This document shows, one piece after another, positions 25,128 through 39,200 of a stretch of DNA of 64,000 nt; the stretch's first letter is position 1, and every line of letters begins with the position of its first letter. The stretch covers positions 1,278,001-1,342,000 of the forward strand of contig MCFH01000004.1 of NCBI GenBank assembly GCA_002104945.1. Reading direction: 5' to 3'. The notes beneath the pieces are model-generated. The model had not been told where the DNA came from and searched no databases. It saw nothing but the letters and a program-made list of their open reading frames with translations. Position numbers and translations under genes: made by a program. The DNA comes from Piromyces finnis (Eukaryota > Neocallimastigomycota > Neocallimastigomycetes > Neocallimastigales > Neocallimastigaceae).

Positions 25128-27123
25128 TCTAGATAATATATATTAAAAAATATAAATATATTTTGTTAATATAAGAGTTGATTAAAATAAGATTAGTTAT
25201 ATATTTTTTCTTTGATTATAAATTTAATTTTAATAAAGTAAAATTGATCTCTATATATTTCTTTGAAAATACATCATTATTTATAATATTCAATTATTTT
25301 TTAATTGATTGTTTGGTATTTATTTGTCTTAATTATTTCATCAAAAGTTAATATAGATCAAGTTTCTTTTTTAACTATATATGCAATAAAAAAAAAAAGA
25401 GAGAGAGAAAGATTGAACTACATATATAAAACTATATCAATATCCTACTACACTATTATTTTTATTTTAGTTTTCATTTCTACTAATTATTTGATGGTTA
25501 TTTTTATTTTAATTATTATATTTGTTTTCTTTTTTTTTTTTCTTTTTTTTAAAAAAATATTATATATATATATATATACTTTGCAACTTTATTTAAATTT
25601 ATGTATAAATCAAAATATAAACATTTACTTCTTTAATTAAGTTCCAAAAATTTGGTATTCGTAAATAAAATATTAAATTAAATAGATATATAAAAAAAGC
25701 AAAAATAAAAATATACAATTATAAAATATTATAATTTATTTTTACTATAACAAAAAATAAAATGAACAATTTTATTTTATTTCCTATTAGTAAATAAAAA
25801 TAAAATAAAATTATAATAATTTTGATAAAAAAATTTTTTTTTTACTTTGTTTATTTCCAAAAAAAAAAAAAAAAAAAAAAATATTATAATAATAATAATT
25901 CATTAATAATATATTGTATAATATATTTAATTATATTATTGTATTATAACATATATTAATATATATATTATATATATTAATATAACCATACATTAAACAC
26001 TGAATAATATTAATTATTAATTTTTTTCATACAAAAAACTACTATTAATAAAATATTTTTATAGGAAATTATAAAAGTCATTATTAGAACATCATTGAAA
26101 CAAATAATCAACAAATGTTAATAAAAAACATCTTTTTAAAAATGTTATGTTTTATTTGATTTTTATCTTTATTTTCAGAATTACTCAAGTCTTATTCAAT
26201 TAATTTTTTTTGTATTAAAGAATGACTTTACCAAAAAATATAATAAATATAATTTTTTGACAAATAATTATATATAAATAGTATATATTAATCTTTTAAA
26301 TTAAAACTTTAATTTCATAGGAAATATAACAATCCATATTTAGAATTAAACCAGAATAATAATAAATAAATGAAAAAAAAAAAAAAACATTTATTATTCA
26401 CACTTTTTTTTAATACTATAAAATAGGTAAAAAAAAAAAAAAAAAAAGCCATTGTAGGAAAACTTTACCCATACATTAAATAATGATGATCATTTTCCAA
26501 TTCTTAATGATTATTTATTAATTATATACATTAATTTAATATACCTATTTATTAAATATGATTGGGATTTCTTCATTATTAAAATATTACTCATTTTTTA
26601 AAACAAAATGAAAAATTAATATTTTATTATTAGTAAAATATTTTAATATGAGAAATAAAAAAAAAAAAAAAGGATGAAAAAATATTATAAGCCTTTTTAA
26701 TATGAGAAATAAAAAAAAAAGAAAAAATACTATAATATTTAATACTTTTTAATTACAAATATTATTAAATATCTATAATAAAATATATTTAATTTATAAT
26801 CATTCAACTCAAATTATTATTTTTTAATTAAAAATTTATCTTACATTTGAATATTTACATAAAATATTTTATTACATACATTTTAATTCTATTGTAATTT
26901 TACCTATACAAATTTTATAATAAGCCATAAATGATTCCTATTATTATTTTTACTATTTCATTCTCAAATATTTTGTTAGTGCAATTATTTATAAAAAAAA
27001 ATTGCCTCGAGTCATATAACCACTTTATAATAACAAAAATAATCATTATATATTGAAATATTGAAATACCTATTAATTTAATTTGAATGTAAAAAAACTA
27101 AAAGAGATAATCTTTACCATATT
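25128..27123. other. Intergenic, about 2 kb, tra2 upstream
   Basis: Very AT-rich. TTTTAATATGAGAAAT followed by an A tract occurs twice about 53 bp apart (near 26643 and 26696), a small tandem duplication. No supported gene; the 111-codon frame at 25305 is low-complexity Ile/Phe/Tyr and not credible. Confidence 0.6.
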
Positions 27124-27325
<202 letters not shown>

Positions 27326-27499
27326 GTTTGTTTATTTTAATTTTAATTTTAATTTTAATTTATTTTCTTTATATTTTTAATTTTTTATTTTTTTTTCATT
27401 CTTATTTTTATTATCATTTAGTTTCATTAATTTTTATTTTTTTTATTCTTCTCTTTCATTATTTTTATTATGGTTTTATTTCATTCATTATAATATTTT

Positions 27500-27769
27500 T
27501 TACTCTTCACTTTGATTATTTTTATCTTGCATCTCTTTTTTCATTGCTTTCTTTAATTTTTTCTTTTCTCTTCTATTTAACCACCACATTGTAAGTAAGG
27601 ATCCACAGTCATTTTGTCTAAGTGAATAATCAACAAATGCTTTCTTTCCTGGGCTTAAATCTTCAGAATCATATTCTGGTGGTGGTGGTGCATTAGCCTT
27701 TACTTTTTCTCTTTGTCTTTCCATTACTTGCATTGAGATTGGCTTATTAGGATTTATATATTTTCCCAT
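27500..27769 (-). CDS. Uncharacterised 89-aa basic/acidic protein
   Basis: Single exon with an ATG in an A/T-rich context (27769). The in-frame upstream TTG is not a plausible start. The protein begins MGKYINPNKPISMQVMERQREK, has APPPPEYDSEDLSPGKKAFVDYSLRQNDCGSLLTMWWLNRREKKK and a highly charged C-terminus (KKLKKAMKKEMQDK...). No signal peptide or convincing TM segment is present. Its balanced composition (Trp, Cys, Gly, Pro), unlike the surrounding AT-rich noise, indicates a real gene. I do not recognise the family. The Lys-rich tail suggests nucleic-acid or ribosome contact, which is speculative. Confidence 0.7.
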   Translation of the reverse strand: MGKYINPNKPISMQVMERQREKVKANAPPPPEYDSEDLSPGKKAFVDYSLRQNDCGSLLTMWWLNRREKKKLKKAMKKEMQDKNNQSEE

Positions 27770-28242
27770 TGTTATATCCTTCAAATTAATTTCGTTTTGT
27801 TTATTGTATTTATTTAATAGATTATTTTATCTTTGATTTATAAAATTATTTTTTTATTTATTTTAAAAAAAAAAAAAAAAAAAAGATAAGAAAACTACCT
27901 TTTTATATTTTCTTTTAATCTTATAGTATAAATAGTATAATTACGTGTATATATATTACATCATATACTAAATATATATCAAATGAATAGTAAAAATAAT
28001 ATTTTCTAAAACGTATGTATATATAAAAGTTACAATAAAATATATTTTTTTAATATTTTTTTTTACCAAAAAAATAAAACTTCAGAAAAAAAATTTATTT
28101 TTTCTATAATTTTAATTAAATTATATTAAAAATTGAACTTTAATTATTATAAAATATAAATTATTTAGAAAATTATAAAACTTAATAAATATACTTATAT
28201 ATATCAAATATTACAAAAAAAAGTAATGTACGAATTATTTTT
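27770..28242. other. Intergenic AT-rich stretch
   Basis: Upstream flank of the 89-aa gene with A tracts; nothing further seen. Confidence 0.6.
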
Positions 28243-28359
28243 TTACCTACAGCCACATCTATGATTTAAATGGATGATAGATTGATTTAAAATCCAAGCA
28301 ACTTTCACTTCGATACTTTCAACGAAATTGCAAGTTACGAAAAGAAAAGCTTCCATCAT
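28243..28359 (-). CDS. Possible 38-aa small protein or element
   Basis: An ORF from tandem ATG ATG (28359) to TAA: MMEAFLFVTCNFVESI.. to HRCGCR, with a hydrophobic N-terminal half and a Cys-rich end. It stands out because this stretch is much less AT-rich than the 1.5 kb around it and uses codons that are rare nearby (TTC, GTG, ATC, TGC). It also has RNA-like foldback potential (GCAAcTTTC/GAAATTGC and ATCTAT/ATAGAT). It could be a short gene, a non-coding RNA or a fragment of a repeated element. No family is recognised. Confidence 0.35.
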   Translation of the reverse strand: MMEAFLFVTCNFVESIEVKVAWILNQSIIHLNHRCGCR

Positions 28360-28663
28360 TTGATATTATTTATTTATCATTTACAATTACTTTAAATATT
28401 TAAAATTGCAAAAAGAATTCTGTTGATTTTGATATTATTAACACTATGAAAATGACTTAGATTTTGGTTAATGTTAAAACTAGCAACATAGATGAAAAAA
28501 TTTTGTATCATTATAAATAGAATTGGTAATGCTTCACAAAGGAACTTTAAGTATAAATAATACTAAAAAAAGGGATTCTTTTAGTATTATTAATCATGTT
28601 TAAATTACTGTTTTTTATTAAAATAGATAAGTTTTTTTATAATAAAAATTTGTAATAAAATAT

Positions 28664-28696
<33 letters not shown>

Positions 28697-29784
28697 CATT
28701 ATTAAACCTATTACTAATATCAGTAACTATAGAAATATAAAATTGCAATGTACAAATAAAACCTCTTTTAATTAACTAGACATATATATATGAATTATAA
28801 CATGATATAAGAAAAGAGAAATATTTTTGAGATTTCAAATATTAAGATAACTAATGCAATTAATAATATGTAATTTAAAAATATATGAGATTTATTAATT
28901 TATGTTTATCATCATTTACAATTATATAAGGCCTCGAACTTTTTTACAATAGTTTAACTTATTTTACATAGAACTATTCTAAAATAATTTAAACTAAGGA
29001 TATGAAGAAATTAATAAATGATAATAAAATATTATTTCAATACTTATACACATGTTATAATTGCTAGTAAAGTGTTATCTTAATATTTATATATGTTTTT
29101 TTTTTAAGTATATTATTTTTAATATTCACATTTTTTTTAATCCAGATACATTTATATATATTTGTCTTTGAAAGCCTATCTAAAAAAGTTAAACTTCTTT
29201 TTCTTATTTTCAATAAAAATAAATATAAAACTTTAATTTATTAAATGATAAAATATTGGTTAAGAATTAGAAAAAATATATTAATAAAAACTAATTAAAA
29301 AATCTTATTAAAAATAAAAAAAAAAAAAGAAAAAAGAAAAAAGAAAATAGAAAAAAGAAAAAAAAAGGAAAAAAAGGAAAAAAGGTATTATAGAATTAAC
29401 TAATTAATTACAAGAGATAATAGTAAAAAGCTTTCTTTAATAGTAAATAAGAAGAAAGTAATTATTTTTATTTATATTAATTCACTAATTATAAATATAA
29501 CCATATTAATATTTTCTTTCCAACAAAATTGCAATATACAAAAACCACAAAATTAAATTTCAAATGTTAATTTCATAAAATAATTATTAAAAACTTTTAC
29601 CAACAATAAATAAAGTTCATCTATTATTTTATATATAGTTATTGAGTAAGATACTGAAATTCAATTTAAATTAAATCTTTAAAATGCATATTATTTCAAA
29701 AAAAAATAACTCATATATATATACTTATTAATAAAAAAAAAAATAAAAATAAATATTTATTATATTTTAATTTAAAAAGGCATA
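28360..29784. other. Intergenic: csn1 upstream
   Basis: AT-rich, with a perfect 13-bp inverted repeat at 28556-28591 (listed separately) and an A/G-rich tract at 29310-29385. The csn1 promoter must be here. No further gene was seen. Confidence 0.55.
28556..28591. other. Perfect 13-bp inverted repeat
   Basis: AATAATACTAAAA (28556-28568) pairs with TTTTAGTATTATT (28579-28591) around a 10-nt loop containing GGG. It lies about 200 bp upstream (on the - strand) of the 38-aa ORF and may belong to the same element. Confidence 0.6.
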
Positions 29785-32166
29785 ATGGAAATAGATAAAA
29801 TGAATATCGATGACAATGAGGTTCATCCAACTGATTCAAAATATAAAAGTTTTGATCTTGAGAATTATGCAGCAAATTATAAAGGTAATTAAAATAAATT
29901 TGGTTAATATTATCTATAAAATTTTAATAGTTATACAATAATAATAATAGAATAATAAACATAAAAGAAATTTATTTTCACTTTAATACACAATTATATT
30001 TCCCATTATCATTTTAACAGCATTAACGTTTTAATTCTATAAATGTCATATATATCATATATATATATAATAAAAATTTACTATCCTTAATATTTTCATA
30101 ATTACTAATAATTACTAATAATACTAATTTGTAATGATGGTGCCTACATCGAAATCTATTGTATATAATTGTATAAATTGTGATTTATATATTTAAAATT
30201 AAAGGAAGAAATAGAATAAACAGACTCATTTTCATTGCAAATAGTTGTAACCAATTAAGTGTTCAAGCTTTAAAATTACTTCTTAAATACATAAAAGAAG
30301 ATACATATGACATTAATAATTATTTAAAATATCAAGAAAAATACCAAAATATAACTAATGATCCAACAATTGATATTGAATGGACCGAAAAAGTTAAAAA
30401 GTTAATTAATGAAGAACAAAAAAAAATTGATAGCAGTGTAACCCCAACAAATGATATCGATTTGAAAAGAGAAAATATTAGAGTATTTATTAATAATAAT
30501 TTAATTAATAATAATAATAATAATAATATAAACAGAACATTAATGCTTTTTTTTTTTTTTTTTTTACAAATAATAATAACAATATTATTAATATTAATAC
30601 AGTTATTAAATAAAATGCAAGGTGATTTATGTTATAAATGTGGTAATATTAAAGATGCACAAAAATATTATAACAAAAATAAAGATTTCAGTAATACCTC
30701 TCAACATTTAATTGAAACTTACGTTGATTTAATAAAGGTTAATATATCTTTATATTTATTTATCCTTCCCATTATAAAATAATATACTTAATTCAATTAC
30801 CATTATAAATTTTTATACTGAAATAAAATTTATTAATTTATCACAACACAATGTATTATATATTGTCAATCAAATTAAATTGCATTAGACTTATTTTGAC
30901 CAATTAGATGAAATGAATGTTAAAACATACATTACCAAAATAGAAAGCAAAACCTCTGAAACAAAAAAAAATACAGATTTAAAAAATATTATGAAATGCT
31001 ATACAGGTTTATGTAATGTCCGTCAAAAAAATTATAAAAGTGCAGCACGTATATTTACAGAAATTGATATAGAATTAAATGATATCAATCCAGAGGTACT
31101 TATTTTAATCAAGTAATTTATAATTATTAATTAATACTTTTTATGAATAAATTGTTTTCCATTATAAACAACATCCCTATATTTTAAATTATTATGCTGA
31201 TTATTCGTATAAATAAACCTAATATTATTATCAATCAATAATTAATTATTAGATAATAGCACCAAATGATATTGCAATTTATGGTGGTCTTTGTGCTTTA
31301 GTAGCATTTACACGTTCAGAATTAAAAAACAAAGTAATTGAAAATACAAAATTTAAAACATTCTTAGAACTTGAACCACAGATTCTAGATTTAATCAAAG
31401 CTTTTTATAATTCAAAATATATTACTATGCTTGAAATCTTAGATAGTATAAAGGTATGTTTTTCATCCCAAATTGCAAATTGAACAGTCATATTAATCAT
31501 AATAATTAATATTTAAAAATAAATAATAGTATATTAAAATTTAAAAAATGAATTAATCTAAAACTTTTATAGTCAAGTTTATTACTTGATATTCATTTAA
31601 AGGCTCATGTCGAAGACCTTTACAAAATAATTAATGAAAAAGCCTTTGTTCAATACTTTAGTCCATTCCAAACTGTTGATATGAATAAAATGGCAAAATC
31701 TTTCAATATGTCTGTTACTGAATTACAAGAAAAATTAGTAAAATTAATTGCAAGTAATAGTATTAAAGCTAGAATTGATAGTCATAATAAGGTTTGTATT
31801 AATATATTCTTTTATTCTTTATAGATAAAAAATAATAATAATAATATATATTTTTTTTACAATTATTTCTTTAATATATAATTTAAAAATCTATCACTTA
31901 ATATTCTAATTATATCTATATTATATGCATTATATGTATTGATTTAAAAAAAAAAAAAAAAGATTCTTTATGCTAAACGTGCAGATCAACGTAATAATTT
32001 ATTTAGAAAAACTTTAAAATTAGGTGAAGAAAATAAACAAATTATTAATGATTTATTATTAAGAATGAAAATGGAAGAAAAGAAAATGATTGTTACTAAA
32101 AATAATAATGAAAATAAAATTCAGGGTCAATTACATTTACAAGTCCGTCCAGGAAATCTTTCCTAA
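29785..32166 (+). CDS. csn1: COP9 signalosome subunit 1
   Basis: PCI-domain scaffold subunit of the COP9 signalosome, which removes Nedd8 from cullin-RING ubiquitin ligases. Exons 29785-29884, 30205-30482, 30603-30737, 30889-31095, 31253-31453, 31573-31791 and 31963-32166 give 447 aa. Helical-repeat blocks ([37 protein letters not shown]) are followed by [42 protein letters not shown] and a PCI/winged-helix part (ALVQYF-type [53 protein letters not shown]). Family alignment requires removing 30483-30602, a 120-nt intron that is a multiple of three and has no stop. Confidence 0.93.
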
Positions 32167-32796
32167 ATTTAAATTTTGGTGAATTTTATTCTCACAAATA
32201 AATAGTTTCACAGCCTTTATTATATAAAAAAATTTCACAACTAGTTTCACCAAATTTATTGTATAAAAAAAAAAAACTTAATAAATATATATACTCTATA
32301 TTTCCCTCTTTTATAAAAATTTAATAGCAATTAATAATTTAATTTTATTTTATTAAATTTTTTATTATTTTTTTTTTTTTTTTTTTTTTTTATTTTATTT
32401 ATAATTTTTTAATATAGTATGTATATATAATTTTAGGAAAACTGTTAAATAAAATAAAAAAAAAAAATAAAAACACTTTTAAATAAATATATTTATTTAA
32501 TATATATAATGTTTAAAATAAATGAAATTAATAAAAAATTAAAAAAGAATTTTTTATATAAATTTATATTAGTAAATATGCCTTTCGAGTGTTTGTTTTG
32601 TTTTCTGTTATGTTATGTTCGATTTGCATATTATATATTTTAATTATGTTATTAAGATAGTTCTAGAGATTATGATGATATTTTTTTTTTTTTTTTTTTT
32701 TTACTTTTTTTTTGTTGTTGCTTTTTTTTTTTTTTTTTTGGTGTGTGTGTATGTGTTTTTTTTTTGTTTGTTTTTTTGTTTTTATTTTTATTTTCG

Positions 32797-32827
<31 letters not shown>

Positions 32828-33228
32828 TATAAAAAGTACATATTTATAAATTTATTCATTATGGATTATATATAAGAATTGATTTTAAAAATTTTCAAAA
32901 TCAAACTTATCCAGTCTAGTCTTAACATCAATTTAATACTTTGCCTTTTAATTACTAAAATTAAAACCTTCCTTGTTATTTAATATTATTCGATAAAATA
33001 ATATTATTATCAATCAGTATATTTTATAAATTTTCTTTTTACAGTTGTCATTTATAACTTCATATATATTAAAGGTAATATTGATTAGAATAATTGAATT
33101 GATGTACATCTTTTTAATAATTAAATTGTATTTTAAAATATTATATAAAGATATATATAAAAATTATTAAAGAAATCATTAATATATATGAATTAATAGT
33201 AACTTGGCGTATTTGTCAAAGTATTCAT
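32167..33228. other. Convergent 3' region, csn1 / RhoGAP
   Basis: About 1.06 kb with long T tracts (up to about 22) and a GTGTGTGTATGTG patch at 32740. It contains both 3' ends; no gene was seen. Confidence 0.6.
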
Positions 33229-36200
33229 TTAATATAATATTTTTTCATTATTAGATTTAATAAAAGTATGCTTTTCAACATTTTCAGTAATATTATAAAT
33301 TTCTGATTCAATTTCAAATTTTTCTATTTCAATTTGATCTTCATTATTATTAAAATCTTCAATTTCTTCAGTTCTTTCTTCAATAATATCGCTTAATAAG
33401 TTTTGATCTTCAGTTTTTTCTTCAGAAATTTCACTTAAATTTTCAGTATCATCTGCATGAATAACCTTACTTAATTGTTTTTCAATTAAATGATAGTCTA
33501 CATCATCAAGCTCAAATTCCTTTTCCCCATTACCAGTAAATTGATCATTATATAATTCTTCAATATTCTCTATTCCAGAAACTTCATTTAATTGTACAAT
33601 AATTTCTCCCTCGATGTTTTCAATTGGTTTAATTTCTTCTAATAATTGTTCTTTAATATTTGATTGTTCAATAATTTCTTCCTTAGCATTTTCGATTGAT
33701 TCAGCTAATGATTCTTGTTGCTCAACAGTTTCCTCTTTGATTTTTTCAACAGCTTCAACATTTAGTTGTTCAATAATTTCTTTAATTGGTTTGATAACTA
33801 ATTGTTCTTCTGCAACAATAATTTCTTCATTGGTTTTTTCATTTAATTCAACTACTGATTGTTCTTCATCAATTGAATGTTCAACAATTTCTCCTTTGAC
33901 TTTCTCAATTGATTCAACTTCTAGTTGTTCAATAACTTCTTCCTTGATTTCTTCAATAACTGGTTGTTCAACAATTTCTTCTTTAATTTCTTCAGTTGAT
34001 TCTTCAATTGATTCAATATTTGATTGTTCAATAACCTCTTCAATAATTTCCTCAGCAGATTCAACTACTGGTTGTTCTTCAATAATTGATTGTTCAATAA
34101 TTTCTTCTTTAGTTTCTTCAACAGATTCAATTATTGGTTGTTCTTCAACTAATGGTTGTTCAACAATTTCTTTAATTTCTTCAATTGATTCAACTACTAG
34201 TTGTTCTTCAATAATTGATTCTTTAACAACTTCTTTAGTCTCTTCAGTTGATTCAACTTCTAATTGTTCAATAACTTCTTCCTTAGTTTCTTCAATTAAT
34301 TCAACTAATGGTTGTTCTTCAGCAGCAATGATTTCTTCTTTGGTTTTTTCAGTTAATTCAATAATTGGTTGTTCAACAATTTCTTCTTTAGCTCCTTCAG
34401 GTTCAACAAATGATTGTTCAACAATTTCTTTAATAGTTTCTTCAACCTCTGGTTGTTTTTCAATTATTTCTTCTTTAGTTTCCTCAGATTTAGCAATTAA
34501 TTGTTCAATAATTTCTTCAATTATTTCTTTAACTGATTCAACTACTGGTTGTTCTTCAATAACTGTTTGTTTAACAATTTCTTCTTTAGTTTCTTCAGTT
34601 GATTCTTCAACTGATTCAATAATTGGTTGTTCAACAACTTCTTCAATAGTTTCTTCAGCAGATTCAATTACTGGTTGTTCTTCAATAATTGATTCTTTAA
34701 CAAATTCTTCAATAGTTTTTTCAACTGGTTCAATTACTGGTTGTTCTTCAATATTTGATTGTTCTGAAACTTCTTCAATAATTTCTTCAGCAGATTCAAT
34801 TACTGGTTGTTCTTCAATAATTGGTTGTTCAACAACTTCTTCAATAATTTCTTCAACTGATTCAACAATTGGTTGTTCTTCAATAACTGGTTGTTCAATT
34901 AATTTAATAGATGATTGTTGTTCAACGATTTCTTCTTTAGTTTCTTTAATTGATTCAATTAATGGTTCTTCAACGATTTCTTCCTTAGTTTCTTCAACTG
35001 ATTCAACTACTGGTTGTTCTTCAACAATTGGTTGTTCATCAACTTCTTTAATTGCTTCAATTGATTCTTCAACAGATTCAATATTTGGTTGTTCAATAAC
35101 CTCTTCAATAATTTCCTCTGAAGATTCAACTACTTGTTGTTCTTCAATAATTGATTGTTCAACAATTTCTTCTTTAGTTTCTTCAACTGATTCAATAATT
35201 AGTTGTTCAACAACTTCTTCAATAGTTTCTTCAGCAGATTCAATTACTGGTTGTTCTTCAAAAATTGATTCTTTAACAATTTCTTCTTTAGTTTCTTCAG
35301 CTGATTCAATTACTGGTTGTTCTTCAACCAATGGTTTTTCAACAATTTCTTCTTTAGTTTCTTCAGTTAATTCAACTACTGGTTGTTCTTCAATAACTGG
35401 TTGTTCAACAATTTCTTCTTTAGTTTCTTCAACAGATTCAATTACTGGTTGTTCTTCAACCAATGGTTCTTCAACAGTTTCTTCTTTAGTTTCTTCAGTT
35501 GATTCAATTACTGGTTGTTCTTCAATAACTGGTTGTTCAACAATTTCTTCTTTAGTTTCTTCAGTTGATTCTTCAACTGATTCAATAATTGGTTGTTCAA
35601 TAACTTCTTCAATAATTTCCTCTGAAGATTCAATTACTGGTTGTTCTTCAATAATTGATTGTTCAATAACCTCTTCAATAATTTCCTCAGCAGATTCAAC
35701 AACTGGTTGTTCAACAATTTCTTCTTTAGTTTCTTCAGTTGATTCTTCATCTAATCCAATAATTGGTTGTTCAACAACTTCTTCTTTAGTTTCTTTAGTT
35801 GATTCTTCAACTGATTCAATAATTGGTTGTTCAACAATTTCTTCTTTAGTTTCTTCAACAGATTCAATTACTGGTTGTTCTTCAACCAATGGTTTTTCAA
35901 CAGTTTCTTCTTTAGTTTCTTCAGTTGATTCAACTACTGGTTGTTCTTCAATAACTGGTTGTTCAACAATTTCTTCTTTAGTTTCTTCAACTGATTCAAT
36001 AATTGGTTGTTCAACAACTTCTTCAATAGTTTCTTCAGCAGATTCAATTACTGGTTGTTCTTCAATAATTGATTGTTCAATAACCTCTTCAATAATTTCC
36101 TCAGCAGATTCAACAACTGGTTGTTCAACAATTTCTTCTTTAGTTTCTTCAGTTGATTCTTCATCTAATCCAATAATTGGTTGTTCAACAATTTCTTCTT

Positions 36201-39200
36201 TAGTTTCTTTAGTTGATTCTTCAACTGATTCAATAATTGGTTGTTCAATAACTTCTTCAATAGTTTCTTCAGCAGATTCAATTACTGGTTGTTCTTCAAT
36301 AATTGATTCTTTAACAAATTCTTCTTTAGTTTCTTCAACTGATTCAATTACTGGTTGTTCTTCAACAATTGGCTTTTCAATAATTTCTTCTTTAGTTTCT
36401 TCAGCTGATTCAATTACTGATTGTTCTTCAATAATTGGTTGTTCAACAACTTCTTCAATAATTTCTTCAACTGATTCAACAATTGGTTGTTCTTCAATAA
36501 CTGGTTGTTCAATTAATTTAATAGATGATTGTTGTTCAACGATTTCTTCTTTAGTTTCTTTAATTGATTCAATTAATGGTTCTTCAACGATTTCTTCCTT
36601 AGTTTCTTCAACTGATTCAACTTCTAGTTGTTCAATAACTTCTTCCTTGATTTCTTCAATAACTGGTTGTTCAACAATTTCTTCTTTAATTTCTTCAGTT
36701 GATTCTTCAACTGATTCAATAATTGGTTGTTCAATAACTTCTTCAATAGTTTCTTCAGCAGATTCAATTACTGGTTGTTCTTCAATAATTGATTCTTTAA
36801 CAATTTCTTCTTTAGTTTCTTCAACTGGTTTAATTACTGGTTGTTCTTCAATAACTGGTTGTTCAACAATTTCTTCTTTAGTTTCTTCAGTTGATTCTTC
36901 AACTAATTCAATAATTGGTTGTTCAACAACTTCTTCAATAGTTTCTTCAACTGGTTCAATTACTGGTTGTTCTTCAATAACTGGTTGTTCAACAATTTCT
37001 TCTTTAGTTTCTTCAGTTGATTCTTCAACTGATTCAATAATTGGTTGTTCAATAACTTCTTCAATAGTTTCTTCAGCAGATTCAACTACTAATTGTTCTT
37101 CAATAATTGATTGTTCAACAACTTCTTCAATAATTTCTTCAACTGATTCAACAATTGGTTGTTCTTCAACAACTGGTTGTTCAACAATTTCTTCTTTAGT
37201 TTCTTCAGTTGATTCTTCTTCATCTAATCCAATAATTGGTTGTTCAACAACTTCTTCAATAGTTTCTTCAACTGATTCAATAATTGGTTGTTCTTCAATA
37301 ACTGGTTGTTCAACAATTTCTTCTTTAGTTTCTTCAACAGATTCAATTACTGGTTGTTCTTCAATAATTGATTCTTTAACAATTTCTTCTTTAGTTTCTT
37401 CAACTGTTTCAATTACTGGTTGTTCTTCAATAGTTGATTGTTCAACAATTTCTTTAGTTTCTTCTGTTGATTCTTCATCTGATTCAATAATTGGTTGTTC
37501 AGCAACTTCTTCAATAGTTTCTTCAACAGATTCAACTACTAATTGTTCTTCAATAATTGATTGTTCAACAATTTCTTCTTTAGTTTCTTCAGTTGATTTT
37601 TCTTCATCTAATCCAATAATTGGTTGTTCAACAACTTCTTCAATAGTTTCTTCAACTGATTCAACAATTGGTTGTTCTTCAATAATTGATTCTTTAACAA
37701 TTTCTTCTTTAGGTTCTTCAGTTGATTCTTCTTCATCTAATTCAATAATTAGTTGTTCAACAACTTCTTCAATAGTTTTTTCAACTGGTTCAATTACTGG
37801 TTGTTCTTCAATATTTGATTGTTCTGAAACTTCTTCAATAATTTCTTCAGCAGATTCAATTACTGGTTGTTCTTCAATAATTGGTTGTTCAACAATTTCT
37901 TCTTTAGTTTCTTCAACTGATTCAACTAATGGTTGTTCAACAATTTCTTCTTTAGCTTCTTCAACAAATTCAATCACTGGTTGTTCTTCAACAATTAGTT
38001 GTTTAATTTCTTCAGATTCAATAATTGGTTTTTCAATAATTTCTTCCTTAGTTTCCTCAACTAATGGTTCAATTATAATGTTTTCTTTATTCTTTCCAAC
38101 TGGTTCATTATTATTTGCTTTAGTAATAATTGAAGTTGGTTCGTTAGCTTCTTCTCTATATTTACTAAGAATAATATCAATAGAGCTATCACTAAAGTTT
38201 TCATCCATAGAATGATGTGGATGATGTTTATTACTAATGTTATTAAATTCTTTGTTAATTTCAGAGCTTAAGCTACCTAATTCTAAATCAGTCTTGAAAT
38301 CTTGGAGGCTATTCTTTTGGTCCTTTTCCTTTCTAAAGTTTAAGATACTATCATCTAACTTACTTTCACCAGGAACAACAATTGAACTATATTGAATACT
38401 TTCTTCGTAACCTACATTGTTTCTATCATTATTTGTAAGAATTGTAAATTCTTTATCCATTTCAAAGCTAACATCATGACGATTAGTTAAATCAAGATGA
38501 GTTTTATTAATATCTTTTGTTGGTGAAAGATCATCACCTTCATTGCTATTTGATAAGTTTGAGATAAGAAGAGATGGTAAAATAAAGTTATTCTTTTCAA
38601 TTTTTTCAGATTTTTCAGATGGGCTATCAAACACATCAAAGAGATCAGTATGCTTTGAAAGAGATGAAGAAAGTGGTTTACTCTCAGCTCTATTACTTTT
38701 AATTGGATTACTATCAAATATAGCTTTAGCATTAGTGAAATAAACAATTTCTTCATCATTCGAAAGAGATGCTGTAGTTACTTCAGAACTTGGAGAAGCA
38801 CTATTCTCATTATATTTAGGTAAACTATTAGTATCCATTTTAAGAGTTTTTTCATAGTCGGATGAAGAATAATCTTTCTTATGTACACCAATATTAATCT
38901 TCTTAATATCGTTTTTATTAACAAATTCATTAGATTTTGGTGGAAGTGGTGGAATGTTCATTTCCTTTCTTAAGCTACTACTGCTACCTGTATTAGCAAG
39001 CTTTGTAAATTGTTTATAAGTATTGCTGGCCTTTTTACTAATAGTCCTTGGTGGAATAAATGTATTATTTTCTTCGGCGGATATTGGTGAATTCATTGGA
39101 GAATTCAATTTACTACTAATTCTAATTGGCTTAATTATATTATCGTCACAGGAAAGAACAACCTTACTACTCTTTAATTTATCTTCATGTGAATAACTAG

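Noticed and set aside
33614-38215. 1533-codon open frame antisense to the RhoGAP repeat
   Set aside because: It is Ser/Thr/Cys low complexity (SSLVSSTDSITGCSS-like) and mirrors the repeat codons exactly. The sense strand has the RhoGAP domain in the same frame and splices properly. Long antisense frames arise when a short repeat lacks stop-complement codons.
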